DNA of 64,000 bases from Karstenula rhodostoma CBS 690.94 (GCA_010093485.1 MU001508.1:510051-574050), one strand, 5' to 3'; shown: positions 11,663 to 24,225, counted from the first letter of the stretch. The notes: generated from the letters alone by a model not told the origin. Translations and numbers: made by a program.

Positions 11663-12432
11663 TCAGTTGGACAGCAACGACTCCATCCTCTGCTTCCACG
11701 TACCGGCCTTTTCTTGCCAGATGACCTTCTGTACTCGGCACTCGTAGTCTTCGTACTTTGCGACGATTGGCCAGCTCGGGCCAAACTGCTTTCCGGTGGG
11801 GTCGAAAACGAAGTCGCCATATTCTGTAAAGATGAGGAACACGCAATGGTTCCAGTCCCGGGAAATGAACTCGAGTTCGTCGATACGCTGTATTGGGGAC
11901 CCGGGGCATGCTACAGAAGACCGTCAGCTACTTTCGCCTTCGTACAGTGTGTTACCCCAGGCTTCCCCATGGAGGGTGTTCACATGAAACTATGATCAAC
12001 GATTTACTCACTCGGGAATACGGAGCGAAGAACGTCAGCCATACGGGCAAAGGTGGCTTTACACTGTTGCCGCAAGACAGTTGCCTCCAGCCATGCCCGC
12101 ATCCCGCCTGTATGTGCCGAGAAACGCGAAGGGATCGCTTGCTCGGAGTCGAGGAGCTCCGCGTACGCGCTTTGGATCTCGACGAGCCTGCTGGGAATCC
12201 AGTTCTTGCTCGAGGCTACCCTTTGACAAGAAGCGCAGGGCTGATCTCCGGTCGCGGTCGCGTCTTGTTCCTGCCCGCAAATTCGAAACCACCTCCTTTC
12301 CGAAAAACACTCCGCGTAAGTGTTGTCGAGATTGTGTACGCGATTGTCGTAGGGGTGCGACTTGTCGTACTTGCACGAGATCGGATTGATCCGGAGGCTT
12401 GGGAGCGGAGAGGCAAAACCGTAATCCGCCAT
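11663..12432 (-). CDS. DPTG-family protein B, paralogue of its downstream neighbour (222 aa, two exons)
   Basis: Exon 1 is 12432-12012 and exon 2 is 11910-11663; a 101-nt intron (GTGAGT donor, TCTGTAG acceptor) joins them in frame (669 coding nt). The intron position and phase match those of the paralogue at 10186-11084. Exon 2 contains NHCVFLIFTEYGDFVFDPTG (residues 161-180) followed by KQFG. Candidate triad residues are C124, H162 and D177; His and Asp are 15 apart in both proteins. The N-terminal half differs from the paralogue and lacks its C-x2-C cluster, although it has several Cys of its own. Start is the first ATG; a GCT-type trinucleotide run at about 12433-12453 lies just upstream in the leader. 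The two genes sit head-to-tail, 578 bp apart. Confidence 0.75.
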
Positions 12433-12453
12433 GGTGCTGCTGCTGCTGCTGCT

Positions 12454-14250
12454 GTTGATGGCGTACGCTGGGCAGGCTTGTCTTCCGTGGTGGGGCCTCA
12501 CTCACCACGGGAAACACAATCTGCCTACGCCAAGCCTGAGTGCCTCACGTAACACGCACTTGGGCTCCGACAAACACGCAATTACAAGGCTACAGGATCG
12601 AAATTAGTGATTCACGTTCACAGGCGCCGGTTCACTATTACAGAGGCAGGAAAACACGTCGATTCGCAATTCTTCTTCCTTGACTCCCCGCCAGCGGCAG
12701 ATGAGCTCAATGAAAAAGAAAAGAGCTCTGGCGACGCCAGCTGGTCCGCAGTCAAATTGGACCAGGCCAGAGGAACGCTATACGATACTCTGCAGCTCTT
12801 GTGTTGCTATTGGAGCTAAAACTCTGCGTGCTCGTTAGCAACTCAAGATATCAAGTGTAGTTATAAAGCGGATAGAATCCGCTATTTATCAGTATGGTTG
12901 CTTGTCAACGGAACCCACAGGTCAAGCGCCGAAGGCATATGCTGACGGGGTACCTCGAATGCTCTTTTTGGTCCTCATGAGAAAAAGTACTGGCATAGGG
13001 GAGACTTAGCCTGTTCAGTGGCCCAACCGAAGACCGATCGTTGGTGAGCTGGATATCGTGCTCCCAAAGGGAAGAAGCTCGCGTCGCAAAAGGTGTGGAA
13101 GAGATTGTCGAGGTTTTGTGGTGGAGCAAGGGCGAGAGAGTATAGAAAGTGGGGCTCCTTCGCGCGTCACCGTTTGTCGGAGCAACGGGCGCCGGTGGCC
13201 CAGCACGCCCTTCACTACGGGCCGTTCAGCCTGTGCTCCTGCTTATCGTAAGAAGACCTCCAAAGGCGAAGCTAGCCGAAGTTTCGGGGACGAGCTCATC
13301 AGACTGCTCGGGCAAGGCATTCACAGGCAAGCTCAGAAGAGCTAACTATGGCGGGGAGCCCGACACCTTGGAGTTATCTGTACAGCTGCGCGTTGCTTCC
13401 GGGTCCGGATCATGTACATCGGTATCAGCTACCTACGGCTCGACCGAAAAGGCATTGGGCTTGGCTATACGGCCTCGTTACTTGACCTTCGGTCTTCGAA
13501 GAGCTTCATTGATGAACGTTTCGTAAGGGTCTGATTACCTGCAGACTTGCATAAGTCACGACATGACTGGATGCAAAAACTGTGGGGATGAGAATGGGCC
13601 CCAGGATCATCTGATATGTGTACGCATCGAGAGCTTGTCTCAAAACCAGGCTTTGTCTAGAACTCTCGAAACGTTGTTCATAGATGCGGTACAGAAGATC
13701 TCCGCTTCCTGAACATGCCCCGAACCCGGTTATCCATGTCTCCAAAAGCCATTGTCGCCCAAGCATTCCACGCTCACGTGCCCTCCCAACGGGCACCCAC
13801 GGGCGCCTCCCTACTGTCTTCCACGAGCCCGGGATCCCCACATGGTCAACCTGACCGTTGCTCAACTCCTGCAGCTTTTGTGTCTCTCTCAATCGTATCG
13901 GGGACGGTAAACACGGCCAATGCCAGGCAAGAGAGCGAATTGACGCGCGAGAAGACGATTTCGAAGCGTTTTGGTCGGCTCGTGACAGCGGTGATATAGT
14001 CAGTGCTTGATATAGATGGTCAACAGCGAAGTTTCGAAGAGACAAGAGCATCAGAGTATGGAAACTCACAACGAGCCAGATCGACATCCGCAGCAAACCC
14101 TTCTGTGACGGGCGCAACTCAATGAAACAAGGTCGTCAGGTTCCGGTAAAGGAAACTGCTTGTCCAAGTCAGTGCAACCCTGAAACGCCTTTGGTATGTT
14201 CAACACGAAGAGCAAGAGCGATCAGAACTGCAAAAGGTCTCCAACATCAA
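12454..14250. other. Gene-poor stretch with a degenerate fragment
   Basis: No frame here is supported by splicing or motifs. Around 13790-13850 the plus strand carries GGGCGCCTCCCTACT then CCGGGATCCCCACATGG, a block that recurs in diverged form at about 23955-24008 and partly at 23090-23115. Compared with the 23.95-kb copy it lacks one base, shifting the frame, so it looks like a pseudogene piece. Confidence 0.4.
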
Positions 14251-14260
14251 ATACATCGGA

Positions 14261-15115
14261 TCAAGTCAGTGGTAGCTTTCGCCACCCAGAAATGGTCATC
14301 AGAACGATACCGCCGATAAACTGAAAGAAGTACTGACCGGGCATTCGGCGAATAGGCCTGCATCGAATTTGATAGACCTTGAAGGGCCGTTTATATCTAG
14401 GCGGTGTGTATCCTGTGGGGAAACGAAGATAACGAAACCCTATTTTGTACTTGGTCAGCGTGGATTGCAGACGCAAAAGTGCGTGGCTGAAGGGAGTACA
14501 GGTATTCAGAGAGTTGGCAAATGGGGCTTTGAGCACTGGGAACTGAGCCTCCATTTGCTTAGAATGATCATAGACCGGTGTGGGTGCTGGCCTAAGACCG
14601 CTTCGTTCCCACACCACCAAACTGTTGCGTCGAGCAAGATAACTGCAACAGTAGGATGTCTCGATCGCAGCAATTTCCTCGTCGCGATAAGGATGAGATG
14701 TGGAACGCCGTGACTACTAACCTCCGTAGCATAGCGCTGCGATATCATGACACGACGTGGAGGTTTCTATTGCTTTGCTGTCAGCTTGGAATACAGATGC
14801 AAAAGTACGAGACGCGAAGTATTGTGAGAATTCAGAGTGAAAAATGCAACGGGACCGGACAAAGAACCAATTTGGGCAACGTCGACAACATGCTCATAGG
14901 CGGGTAATAGGTGCTGGCTCAGGGCCGCGTGGTTCCCACACCACCGTACTACTACGTCGAGACGGTTGAACTCTAGTAGACGGCTGCCTGATAGCTCGAG
15001 ATGCCCTCTCATCATGACATGAAAATTGTGCAGAGGAGATACAACTGACCTCGAGATCACAGCGCTGCAACCAGACCATCAAGGGTCGAAGCGAACCAGA
15101 GCACGGCCACCACAA
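14261..15115 (-). repeat. Diverged tandem duplication of an exon-like unit
   Basis: A block at about 14452-14630 is repeated at about 14780-14950, offset near 328 bp. Both copies contain GGTTCCCACACCACC-like or GTTCCCACACCACC sequence and a CAGCKTGGAWTRCAGAYGC start. On the minus strand copy 1 reads open for 119 codons (14620-14261), ending in a hydrophobic FFQFIGGIVLMTI segment; copy 2 has the corresponding peptide in a different frame. It appears to be a duplicated, decaying gene or exon of unknown family. Confidence 0.5.
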
Positions 15116-15247
15116 GCAGGGAGCTACCAGTAAGTCTCCACGCAGGGCTTAGGCTCCGGGTGTGTTGGTTTAAAGCGCAGTCGATTGGAGCGAGTTGCCC
15201 AGGACGAGGAACGCGGCCGTGCATCGATAACGGGCTGCTGAAGCTTG

Positions 15248-15935
15248 GTCTCTGCGACACGTCAGTTTGTGGCTCGCCAGTGTCATGCAGAAAAGGCTGC
15301 AAGATATTGAAAAGCGCTCAGATACCCTCCAGGACGGTTTCTGTGAGGCTGCAGTATTCCCAAGACGGTTTTGGTCGCAGGTGCTTCATCATGGCGCGGT
15401 TATTGGAGTGTAGGGATAGCGGCTTACCGGAAGGTGGGCTGCTATGGCTTTGCCTCTGCGATACGTCAGCCTGTAGCTCGTCGGTGGCATGCATACGATG
15501 ATGGCAAATGTTCAAAGCGCTCAGACACCCTCCAGGACGGTTACTGTGAGGCTGCGGTATTCCCAAGACGGTTTTTGGTTGCAGGTGCTTCATCATGGCG
15601 CGGCTATTGGAATGCGGGGATATTGACTTACCTGAGAGGTAGAGGAGTTGTAATGCACAGTCGCCTAGCAAGTGGTCGGCGATGAAGCAGCCGCAGCGGA
15701 TACCAGGGTGAGCCATCAAGGAACCCCTCTTTCAGGACCTGCGATCTGTCAGCTGCTGCTTCCCCGGGGATCGAACATCGGAAGGGACAAAGATTCAAGC
15801 GCTCAGAAAGACTGTGGTGCGGGGTTCGATGGAGGTCGGTCATGTGCGGTATTCCCAAGACGGCTTTGGTCGCAATACTCCCTCGTGGTAATCGCTTCAT
15901 CGTAGCGCGGGTGATACGCATCGAGGATGTAGACA
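15248..15935 (-). repeat. Tandem array of about 200-bp exon-like units, three copies
   Basis: Copy 1 (about 15248-15436) and copy 2 (about 15452-15635) are close; both carry AAGCGCTCAGA, CCCTCCAGGACGGTT, TATTCCCAAGACGG and CTTCATCATGGCGCGG in that order. A third, much diverged copy spans about 15795-15935. On the minus strand the shared block encodes peptides such as RHDEAPATKNRLGNTA in copy 2 and RYDEAITTREYCDQSRLGNT in copy 3, in shifting frames. This looks like a triplicated exon of a lost gene. Confidence 0.65.
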
Positions 15936-16523
15936 TACCTGTACGAGAGCAGAAGAATGTGAGAGGATTGGATGGAGCTAGCAGACTCGGGAAGAGCGGC
16001 ATCCGAGGTGTTGTGCAAATGGGCAAGCCGCTCACGACTGCTGCGCCTGCGCTCCAGGCAGCGCTTGTGCAGGCTGCGTTCAGCCGCGGGAGACTGTGTG
16101 CTGACGCGGACGCGTATCTGGCAGCTGTCTCGTTGGAAGACAGTGGGCGGCAATTTTCCTGCTCAACCCAGAGATCAGCAAAAGCAAGGGACCGCTCGAA
16201 GAGCGGAGGGCGAGCCGAGAAAGCTCTCGAATGACTGGAGCTGTCTGCCAGCTTGCCCGGGGATCGAAACCCGCGTCTGCCAAAGCTTTGGAGACGCGCA
16301 TGAAGCTTCAGACAATGAGTTGTACGTACCTGAAGGAGCTGTCTCTCGCCGCAGAACCTGCGCGTATTTGCGTGGTGTGGTTGCTCGAGGGAGGGAGGCG
16401 TGTGTATAAGGGAAGGAGGGGTATTGCGCGAGCGAGCGTTGTTTGTCGACGCGCTGGCTTGGCCCTACCAGGTCGACCACTTCACCGGGACAAGCTGCGA
16501 CGAACAGCCGCGCCAACACAAGA

Positions 16524-16775
16524 ATGACCGGGAGACTATTGCTTTTCAGCTTCTTCCAAGTATTTCCCTGCCCATTATATGGCCAGAATGCTTTTATGAA
16601 TTTCGGCTTCACTGGCGTAACTTCGCCTGGGGACACTGCTTTCGGTTCCCCTCAGCCGCACAAGTCACATCTCCAGACCTACGATCATCCAATTGGGCTC
16701 TCTACGATGCAAAGTTTGCAGTCCAGAATAGAATGTGAACCCTCTACCAGCTCCCTATGTACTTATCTACACTGA
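16524..16775 (+). CDS. Possible small secreted protein, weak
   Basis: An 83-aa frame from an ATG, beginning MTGRLLLFSFFQVFPCPLYG, which resembles a signal peptide with a cleavage site after Gly20. The remainder is Ser/Pro/His-rich and has only a few Cys, so it is not a typical Cys-rich effector. No splice or homology support; it could be chance. Confidence 0.2.
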   Translation: MTGRLLLFSFFQVFPCPLYGQNAFMNFGFTGVTSPGDTAFGSPQPHKSHLQTYDHPIGLSTMQSLQSRIECEPSTSSLCTYLH

Positions 16776-18289
16776 CATCACTGGCACACCCACGTTTTCG
16801 GGCCACAGAGTCAGCCCTGGACATGACATTGTAGTTGCATCGGTAGACGCGACACTGCAGGCTGTACCTCGTCGATTCTTTCTTCTGGTCCCTTCTGTTC
16901 AGCACGTCTGATGATCATGTTCTTTCAAATTCCAGGTTTGCGGCAGCTCCATCACACAGACCCAGCGATCTCTGTAGCGTACACTTGGAGGGCCCTACTT
17001 CCCCGAACTTGGAACCGTCGTTGGCCTCAAACCAGTTCAAGCAATCTGTGAGCGTGATGCGCTTGTGACTTCTTGATCTCCTTGTGCGTTGCCCGGTGGC
17101 AGCTTCGCTTTGGTCACAGGTTCGACCTGGACTGGGTCTTGCACGGCGGCAGTAGTGAGGATGGTGAGGCCGGCAGATGGCAACGATGGCTGTCTTCTTG
17201 CTCCCGGTGATTGTGACCACGAAGTCGGTATCGATACCCAGTGGGGGTGGAGGATGACGCGCGCTGCGCATGGTGCGCCCGAGGATGCTGTTTCATGCGA
17301 ACACTTGTCAGCTTCAGTCGAGGTTTCTGCCAGATTGCAACTGACTTCCATGGAGGTGCAACGCGGGAGAGGCTAATCAGAACCCCGAGACGTACATCGA
17401 GGCGGTGCGTTCCACTGCGCTGTTTGGAGCGGGGAGCGAATCGCGCAGCGAGCGCAGCCACGCGAGCTAGCGGGTTGGTCGTCCTTGATGCAAAGAAGAT
17501 GGCAGATTATACTGCGGGATGTAAGCTCACATATTATTGTTGGGGAGTGGCTCTTCGAGGTTCTGGAGTGGGTTGTGCCGTCAAATTCGGCGATCCGGTC
17601 CGCTTGTTGACACGCTCGAGCTTGTCGTGATGCGATAGCAGAAAAGGCTGCGGCAGCACAGTGCTGTATCTACTGGTATCGCGGGTGTCTTCGTGAGCAC
17701 ATAATCTAGATCACCTCCTCTAGATGAGTAGGAAACTGCTGTGGAAGTGCTCGGTCGCGAGAAGGGCGAGCGCAACAGTGGCCGCGCCCGAGGCGGGCGC
17801 GCGAAGTGCGAGCGTGTCTACGCAACCACAGTCTTTGCCAGGATCGTGTCGATAAGTTGCACATGCTAGAGAAAGGATTATACGTTCTTTCTCCTCGAGA
17901 GAAGCATATTTCCCAATAAGGAACATATTGAGCCGGCGCGTGCGCAGCGTTTGAGAGCAGCAATATCGCATGCGTGGTCGGCGACGACGTGCAATTGCTT
18001 CAAACCACCAACATCACCGAGCTTCACCAGCTTCTATGGAAGACGAAAGCAGGCGTCTTGCGTATGAGCATGGGTAGCAGAGAGGCAACACAAAAGACAC
18101 CACTATAGATCAATCACCGATATCTCCCTCAAGTGCTCAGCAACGCTGAAGCAGCTCAATGGAAAAAGGTCGCGACAGCTTCAGGCAGTGCAGATAGAAG
18201 CGTCACTGTGGTCTCAACTATGAGCAAAGCCCAGTGAGAAGAGACCCAAAAGAAAAAATTAGTACGACTGGCCCGGCTGTTACACACGG
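16776..18289. other. No supportable gene
   Basis: Short overlapping frames only. No RNA gene, repeat or motif that I can defend. Confidence 0.4.
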
Positions 18290-18374
18290 ACCGGAGGGTG
18301 TCTGCAATCAGACTTGGCCCCTCACAGGCGCTGGAGAAGAGAAAGGGAGAGAGAGGAGCGGCCAGTTTATATAC
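18290..18374 (-). promoter_or_regulatory. TATA-type promoter-like block, copy 1
   Basis: A purine-rich AGAAAGGGAGAGAGAGG tract is followed by CGGCCAGTTTATATAC. On the minus strand this gives TATATAA at 18373-18367 with a pyrimidine-rich stretch just downstream. The same arrangement recurs at 21056-21097, and the DNA further left is also alignable, so this looks like a duplicated promoter/leader. No intact downstream gene was found to its left. Confidence 0.4.
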
Positions 18375-21055
18375 GATTCTGGTGCCAAGAGACGCACGGT
18401 TGCAGGCAGTCACATGACCAGGAGGCAGCCGGCCGTGCGCAGGCGGGCGCTGGGTGAGAGACAGTTCTGGAAGGCACCTTGGTGGCTACGTGGCTTCGGA
18501 GGGCCGCCTGTTGCCGGGGTGAAGGAGAGGGCAGCATCGGCTGCTCAGCGAGCTTCGGGCGCGATATTGGAGGGCCGCAAGAGCACCAAGGCATCAGAAG
18601 CAAGCTGGTGTCCACGGACGGACGCCCTCCGTAAAGTGTTCGTCTGTAGAGAGTGACTGAGCAGTGTCCGCTATGCACTGTGTGGTTGTCAAGCTACCCT
18701 CGACTTGTAGGAAAACGGTTGGCAGGCGATAGGAACTCCCATATGCATTTCATGTCATTGATCCAGATTCAGGCTCGAGGCACCTTAATCCCAGCGCCAC
18801 CACGAAACATGGATCAGGTTCTATGTTGACGAGCGCTGCGCAAGTCATACCCCGGTGATCGGACGCGATGGCCGACGCACTGAGATTAGGCAGACTGGCA
18901 GGAAGGTCATGCCAAAACTGCATTAACGATTCACTGACCGCGCTTCATACCTTCGTGTTTCTAACAATCCATCACGTACTTGCAAACGGCAGGGACTTTT
19001 TCAAGCTTGATCGGGGTGGGAAAGGCTAGATTTTCACCACGGGATCGTAAAAGAAGTCTCTTTGCTACATTCTCTAGACTGTCGGACTTTCCGGTATTGC
19101 AAGTTCTGGAAGAGAACCATGCAACCACAGAAAGAAATGGCACCGCAGCTCCTCTGCAACACAGACTAGGCGGCAGGCTGCTACCGCCGATGTGGTCACG
19201 AGAGCCGTGAGCTTCCCTCCTGCACAGCTTCCATATGCCGGAAGCGCGCCATTTATTCCTACGTGCTCCCCGGCCCTCCCCTGCAGGTGTTTGAGTGGCG
19301 ATGTGCAGAAGCAGCAGCAGCAGCAGCAGAAGTCGCAACACGCTTGATACACTGTGTTTGAATGTCCGCAAGTTGATAGTTTGAAATGGCCTTCTCGATG
19401 GATCTTCTTCGCACGCTGCAGTGTCATGAAGAGCTGGGCGCAGTCACGTGAGCCGCAAGCGAATATCCGTGTTTGCCCGCGGTGGAACTTCCCCAAACTA
19501 GCCCGATCATGGACGATCCACATCTTCTCAGCGGTGATAAGCTTGGTTTGCGAGCGCTACGAGGGAAAGGTATGCAAGGCTGAGCGGACGGATCACGACG
19601 GCGGCGGAGGACGGAGGAAAGAATGCAGTCGATTGGCGTCGATGGATGTGGTTCCTGTTCGTTTCTTGCATCATCAGCTTTCAGCAGCGATTGTGGGGTG
19701 GGCATGTCACCTGAGGTCGTGTTCTGTGAGTGGTGTACCTTGCAAACTCGAAGTGTGGCCTGCCGGAGAAGGCGCGGTCGCAGCCTGGAAGCCCATGGCT
19801 ATCGGGGAAGCGCGTGCCATGGTCGGTCGAAAACAGCGCGAGTAGGTCGCGTCCAACTACTCGGAAATCATTGTCGGATGTTCCAGACCGCTTCGCCGAG
19901 TGGAGCGGGTTGCATTTTCCGCCTCAACGCGGTCGCGAGCGAGCTAGAGATGAGGTCAAGGGCTTGACGCAACGTCGCCCGCAGATGTGCTTTGGATGCA
20001 TACCTCACCGTAGTGCTATCGAGGTGCACAGATTTTGTGAGCTGTGGATAGGTGCTGGGCGTTCTCTGCGACCTCGGGAGTGCAGCGTGGTGTGCCGCTC
20101 GGCTTGGTGCTGAAGAGAGAGCGTTTCATGGCCAAGATTCTGTTGTCAGTCATTGTGCGATGCTATTTGGCTTTCCCAACGGAACCAATCTCGAAGACAA
20201 GGCGCCGCAAAGCAGTGAGCGGGCTCGTACGCTGTCCATGATTTCCGCGCCTGCTCAAGCTGCCGCAGCCTCTCCGCCGCTTCAGGGCCGGGAATCGATT
20301 TGGTTCGCATTGGAACTGCTCTCGGGAGACTGGCGGTGGCCCACGAATGTCTGCACTGTCCGCGCCGCGCCTAAACCAAAGTACTTGACGGGGCACGAAA
20401 GCTGAAATCGATGGAATAACTCGATCTATTGAGTTGCTCCCGAGTTTCCGAGGTCAAAATGGCCGCCACGCCTCCGCAGCGCATTCGAGAGTATGGCTCG
20501 TGGAATAAACAAGTTGCACGTTCAGACTCATTGCTGTAATCGAGCTAGGATCCAATTCAAAGAGCTTGAGGTCCAAAGGTGTCGGCCGCGGTCTCGTAGC
20601 TCTTAGACATTGCCCTCCATGCGTTGCACAGCACGACTTGCGTGTACTGCACCGGCCTGAACAACGGCGTACTTAGTCTAAATGAAAACATTGCGATAGT
20701 AGCACTTCCGCTATCCTGCTTACTGCAGGTAACGCAAACACATGGCCGCCGTCTATCCAGTCCTGCTCGGTGACGTTGCAAAACTCACGCCGCTTCAGCA
20801 CGACAGTCTCAACACCACTAAACAGCTCTACGCGCAAGCGATACTACAGCAAGACAGTACATTACGATCACGAGGCAGAGAAAGCTCTTCCTTGAAGTCA
20901 CAGCAGCGCCATGAGAATCAATGAAAAGAAGCGAAAGGCCCGAAGGCCCCGAAGGTGTGGTAAAAAATTCCTGCAAGCCCCGAAGAACATGCAGAGAGCC
21001 CCTGCACAGAACCGAAGTATCTGCACACAGAACGAATTAGCCTGGGAGCACAGGA
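18375..21055. other. No supportable gene; one trinucleotide microsatellite
   Basis: A GCA-type run lies at about 19307-19331. Frames in this interval are short and mutually antisense, without motifs. The strongest signal is the similarity of the right end to the promoter-like block at 18290-18374. Confidence 0.4.
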
Positions 21056-21097
21056 TGAGGAAAGGAAAGGAGGGAGAGGGGAGGCCAGCTTATATAC
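21056..21097 (-). promoter_or_regulatory. TATA-type promoter-like block, copy 2
   Basis: GAGGAAAGGAAAGGAGGGAG is followed by AGGCCAGCTTATATACTT. The minus-strand TATATAA is at 21096-21090. The arrangement (purine tract, GGCCAG, TATA) duplicates that at 18290-18374. The sequence to its left diverges strongly and shows no intact ORF. Confidence 0.4.
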
Positions 21098-24000
21098 TTC
21101 TCGGGGGGTCGACTAGCGCGGCGCTAACTAGATCACGTGCCATGGGTGCGCTCGCGAGAGGCGCGTCGTTGCGTGCTCGATTCACGGCTGACCTCTGTGG
21201 AACGGCGCGGAAGACGGGCGAAGTGAAGGAAGACGAGCGCTTGCTCGTTTCGAAACGAAAGACCAGGTGCGTATGGATGATCGACAGCACTGGCTGAGTG
21301 GACCTCCGTATACCGTAGGCACTGGCATATATCCGAGTTCTGATGTCAAACGCGCAAACGCAGAAATCAGAGGCCGTGCTTCGGTGTGCCTATCGAACAC
21401 GCTTTGGGCCTACAATCTCGCCTGGCAATCAGTGACGTGCTAACAAACGACTGTCTGAGTTCTTTTATTCTTTGCTGCCTCCCTATCCGTCTTTTCTTTA
21501 GTGATAGTGACATTGATACCAGTTTTTACGTACTACACCAGATAAATAACTTAATTCTGGGACCGCGTGATGATAACCTGATATATAGTGATGAGCTTAG
21601 GTAAAGAAAGAAAAACAATTTAGCAGTATCGAATTCCGTGCATGAATTAGAGCAGTGTAGCAAAATGTACGAGGCTGGACAATCATACAGTTCCTCTATC
21701 TGCCGCTCCTTCTCCTTGTTCTCCTTCTTAGCGGCAGCTCATCCCCGACCATGGTTCGACATCAACAGAACCTTCATGGCTGTCATACCTTCCCTCCCAA
21801 GATCCAGAGGTCTGCCCAAATCATTCTCACGCACCCTAGTCAGGTGCGGAACTTTAGAAGCGCTGTCAAATGGCGCTTCTGCGGTTTTGCGTGAGAGAAC
21901 GACAGGGGCGGGCGTGATTGGCACACCTTCACGCAAGTCATTCATGCCGGATCGGAGTGGAAACGCGACTCTGAACGGAACCTATGCCGTCTGCATCTCT
22001 GCTCCGGTTCCCGAAATAGTCCAAGTTAAGCTGCTCTGCCACCCGTATCAAATCAATGAGTTCTAGGAATAGATGTTGAAATAGACCTATATTTGGCTTT
22101 CTAGTACTGAGCTCTCATAACCAGACTCAGCGAAGACGCTTTGCACGTGGTAGCAGAGTCGAAAGTGGGGCCTGTTATCGCGTTCCAGTGCAGTGATTCA
22201 CTTCTATCTTGCTGTTGCCTGTCCAATTTCCCGACCTCAGCCCACTCGCCCTCGCTCCACCTGTCCCTCCCCAAAAACCCCGCAAATTTTGCACCTCGCA
22301 ACACACTCAACGCGTGCCCCTCTGCGAGTCCGCTTTGGCCGAATCACATACCTGAACGTGCCCCTGAACTACTCACACCTTTCCTCTCGATCTCTTCGAC
22401 ACGGCGCTTTCGATCGACTCGGGCGAGCCTCTGTACGCTGCACGGTAAGTCTTCCCTCCGCAAACCACAATCTCGCACTGGTATGATGAAAGCCTGCCTC
22501 CAAACAACGAAGTCGGAATCTCCGCCGTAGAGGCCAGGGAGTCGACTCTCGTTGAGACAGCAACCGCCCGCATGCCGTCTGACGGGCGCAAGGTTGACGC
22601 GGCTGTTTGCACTGATCACCTACCGCAACCTCTATGGTCACCTTTACACGACTCGAATAGATGCAGCTAACATTGCGGTGTCGGTAGGCTGTTCGTCGAA
22701 TTGATGATTGCCAAAACGTCAGCGCGCGCAACCGGCGTCTGGACCCAGCGCTTCCATCGATAGCTCTACCAAACGCGACAGCAGTTGCAACTCAGCACGT
22801 CGGCCTTGTTCCTCACACAATCATGAACAGTACGTCACGCTGGTCCAAATATACCCCTGCTTGCTATGATGCATAACACAATACGGCAAATCAGCCCTAC
22901 GGGTGCGATCGAACTCCCAGAGGTTGATCATGGCCACCGTCATGAACAGTGACTACTCTGATCAAGCACACATTACTTTGACACTTCTGTACGACATAAT
23001 CAGTGGCTTATACTGATTGATAAAACAGATACATCTCACGACTGAGCACAGTGGAAGTGGGAGCTGACCAATTGCTAGGCTGTTTCTTCCACGGCCCCGG
23101 GATCCCAACATGGTTGCACCAAACCAGCCATAGACGGCGTCACAGCTTCTGTGAAACCGGCTGTTCCTTGCCTCATGTAAGTCTTCCAATTGCTTCCTTC
23201 CAGCACGATGACGAAATCACTCTTGCTAGCTCTCGAGCCATGATCCTTACGAGTTTTGTTTACCAAGTCTGATCCGCCAGTAGCGCATCAAGTCGCTGTT
23301 GATCTCATTTCCATGGCCGCATAGCTGACGACTACTCCGCCACAGATCAAAACACTCACCTCAAGACCGATTTCATCCTTACTGACAGTGCTCATGCATC
23401 AAGCATATCATCCAAGCCTGTCATGTTGGGAGATCCTGAGGTAAGCACATAGTCTCATTGTTCCGAACTTTTGCACATGATGATTATAGAGTTGCTCTGA
23501 GATACCTTCTGAAGACCCAATCCATCTGATGTGCCTTACGCTCTTCTCATCTTCTCTCATTCATAGATTTGGAAATAGCGGCTGACCAGTACCATCAAAG
23601 ATCCTTACGTATGTATGATCGTCGAGAGGTTGGAAGCTGCTTGAATCTACCTTCACACATTGGCGAAGCAAATCGTTTTGCACAGTCCAGGTCAGTCCTC
23701 ATTTTTACTCATTCTTTGCGCAGGATGAAATCTCTTTTCTACAACCATATCCTGCAGAAAGCCCACTGAGGTTTTCCATGATTACACAAAGAGACTTTCC
23801 GACCATCACCTCGCTACCAACTCCACTCCGTACCTGCACCACGAGGTCATGAGCTGACAAAAGAAAAATAGGGTGTCAATCACATAGCTATAACGCGCAG
23901 TATATACTTTTCATTCTGACCCGTCGAGGAAACCAATCACCCCAACACTCCCTCCTCCTCGCGGGCGCCTCCCTATTCGTCTTTCACGACTCCGGGATCC

Positions 24001-24225
24001 CCACATGTCCGTCGAGGATGAAGATTGAGCCAGGGAGAAGACCCAGACCCTGTGGTATACCCCTTGGTACGTCAACCTGCTTTTTCCTCCCTTGGACAAG
24101 ATGACTTCGATACCGAAGGATACTCCAACTTGAGAAAGCTGTGCCCTTGGGCATTGGTTTTCATTGATAACCTCGCCATTTTCTGACAGTCCGGGACCAC
24201 TGCTACGATGCCTTGTGGATCGTTC
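21098..24225. other. Gene-poor stretch with exon-like fragments
   Basis: Near 23080-23280 the plus strand can be spliced (GTAAGT donor about 23177, TTCCAG acceptor about 23208) to give a peptide containing FFHGPGIPTW and then HDDEITLASSRAMILTSF. The latter is reminiscent of a NACHT-type motif, but too short to assign. More donor/acceptor-bounded pieces follow to about 23.6 kb. No complete gene can be built. Confidence 0.3.

Noticed and set aside
14261..15935. CRISPR-like array
   Set aside because: Repeat units are long, few, diverged and without uniform spacers, and the DNA is eukaryotic.
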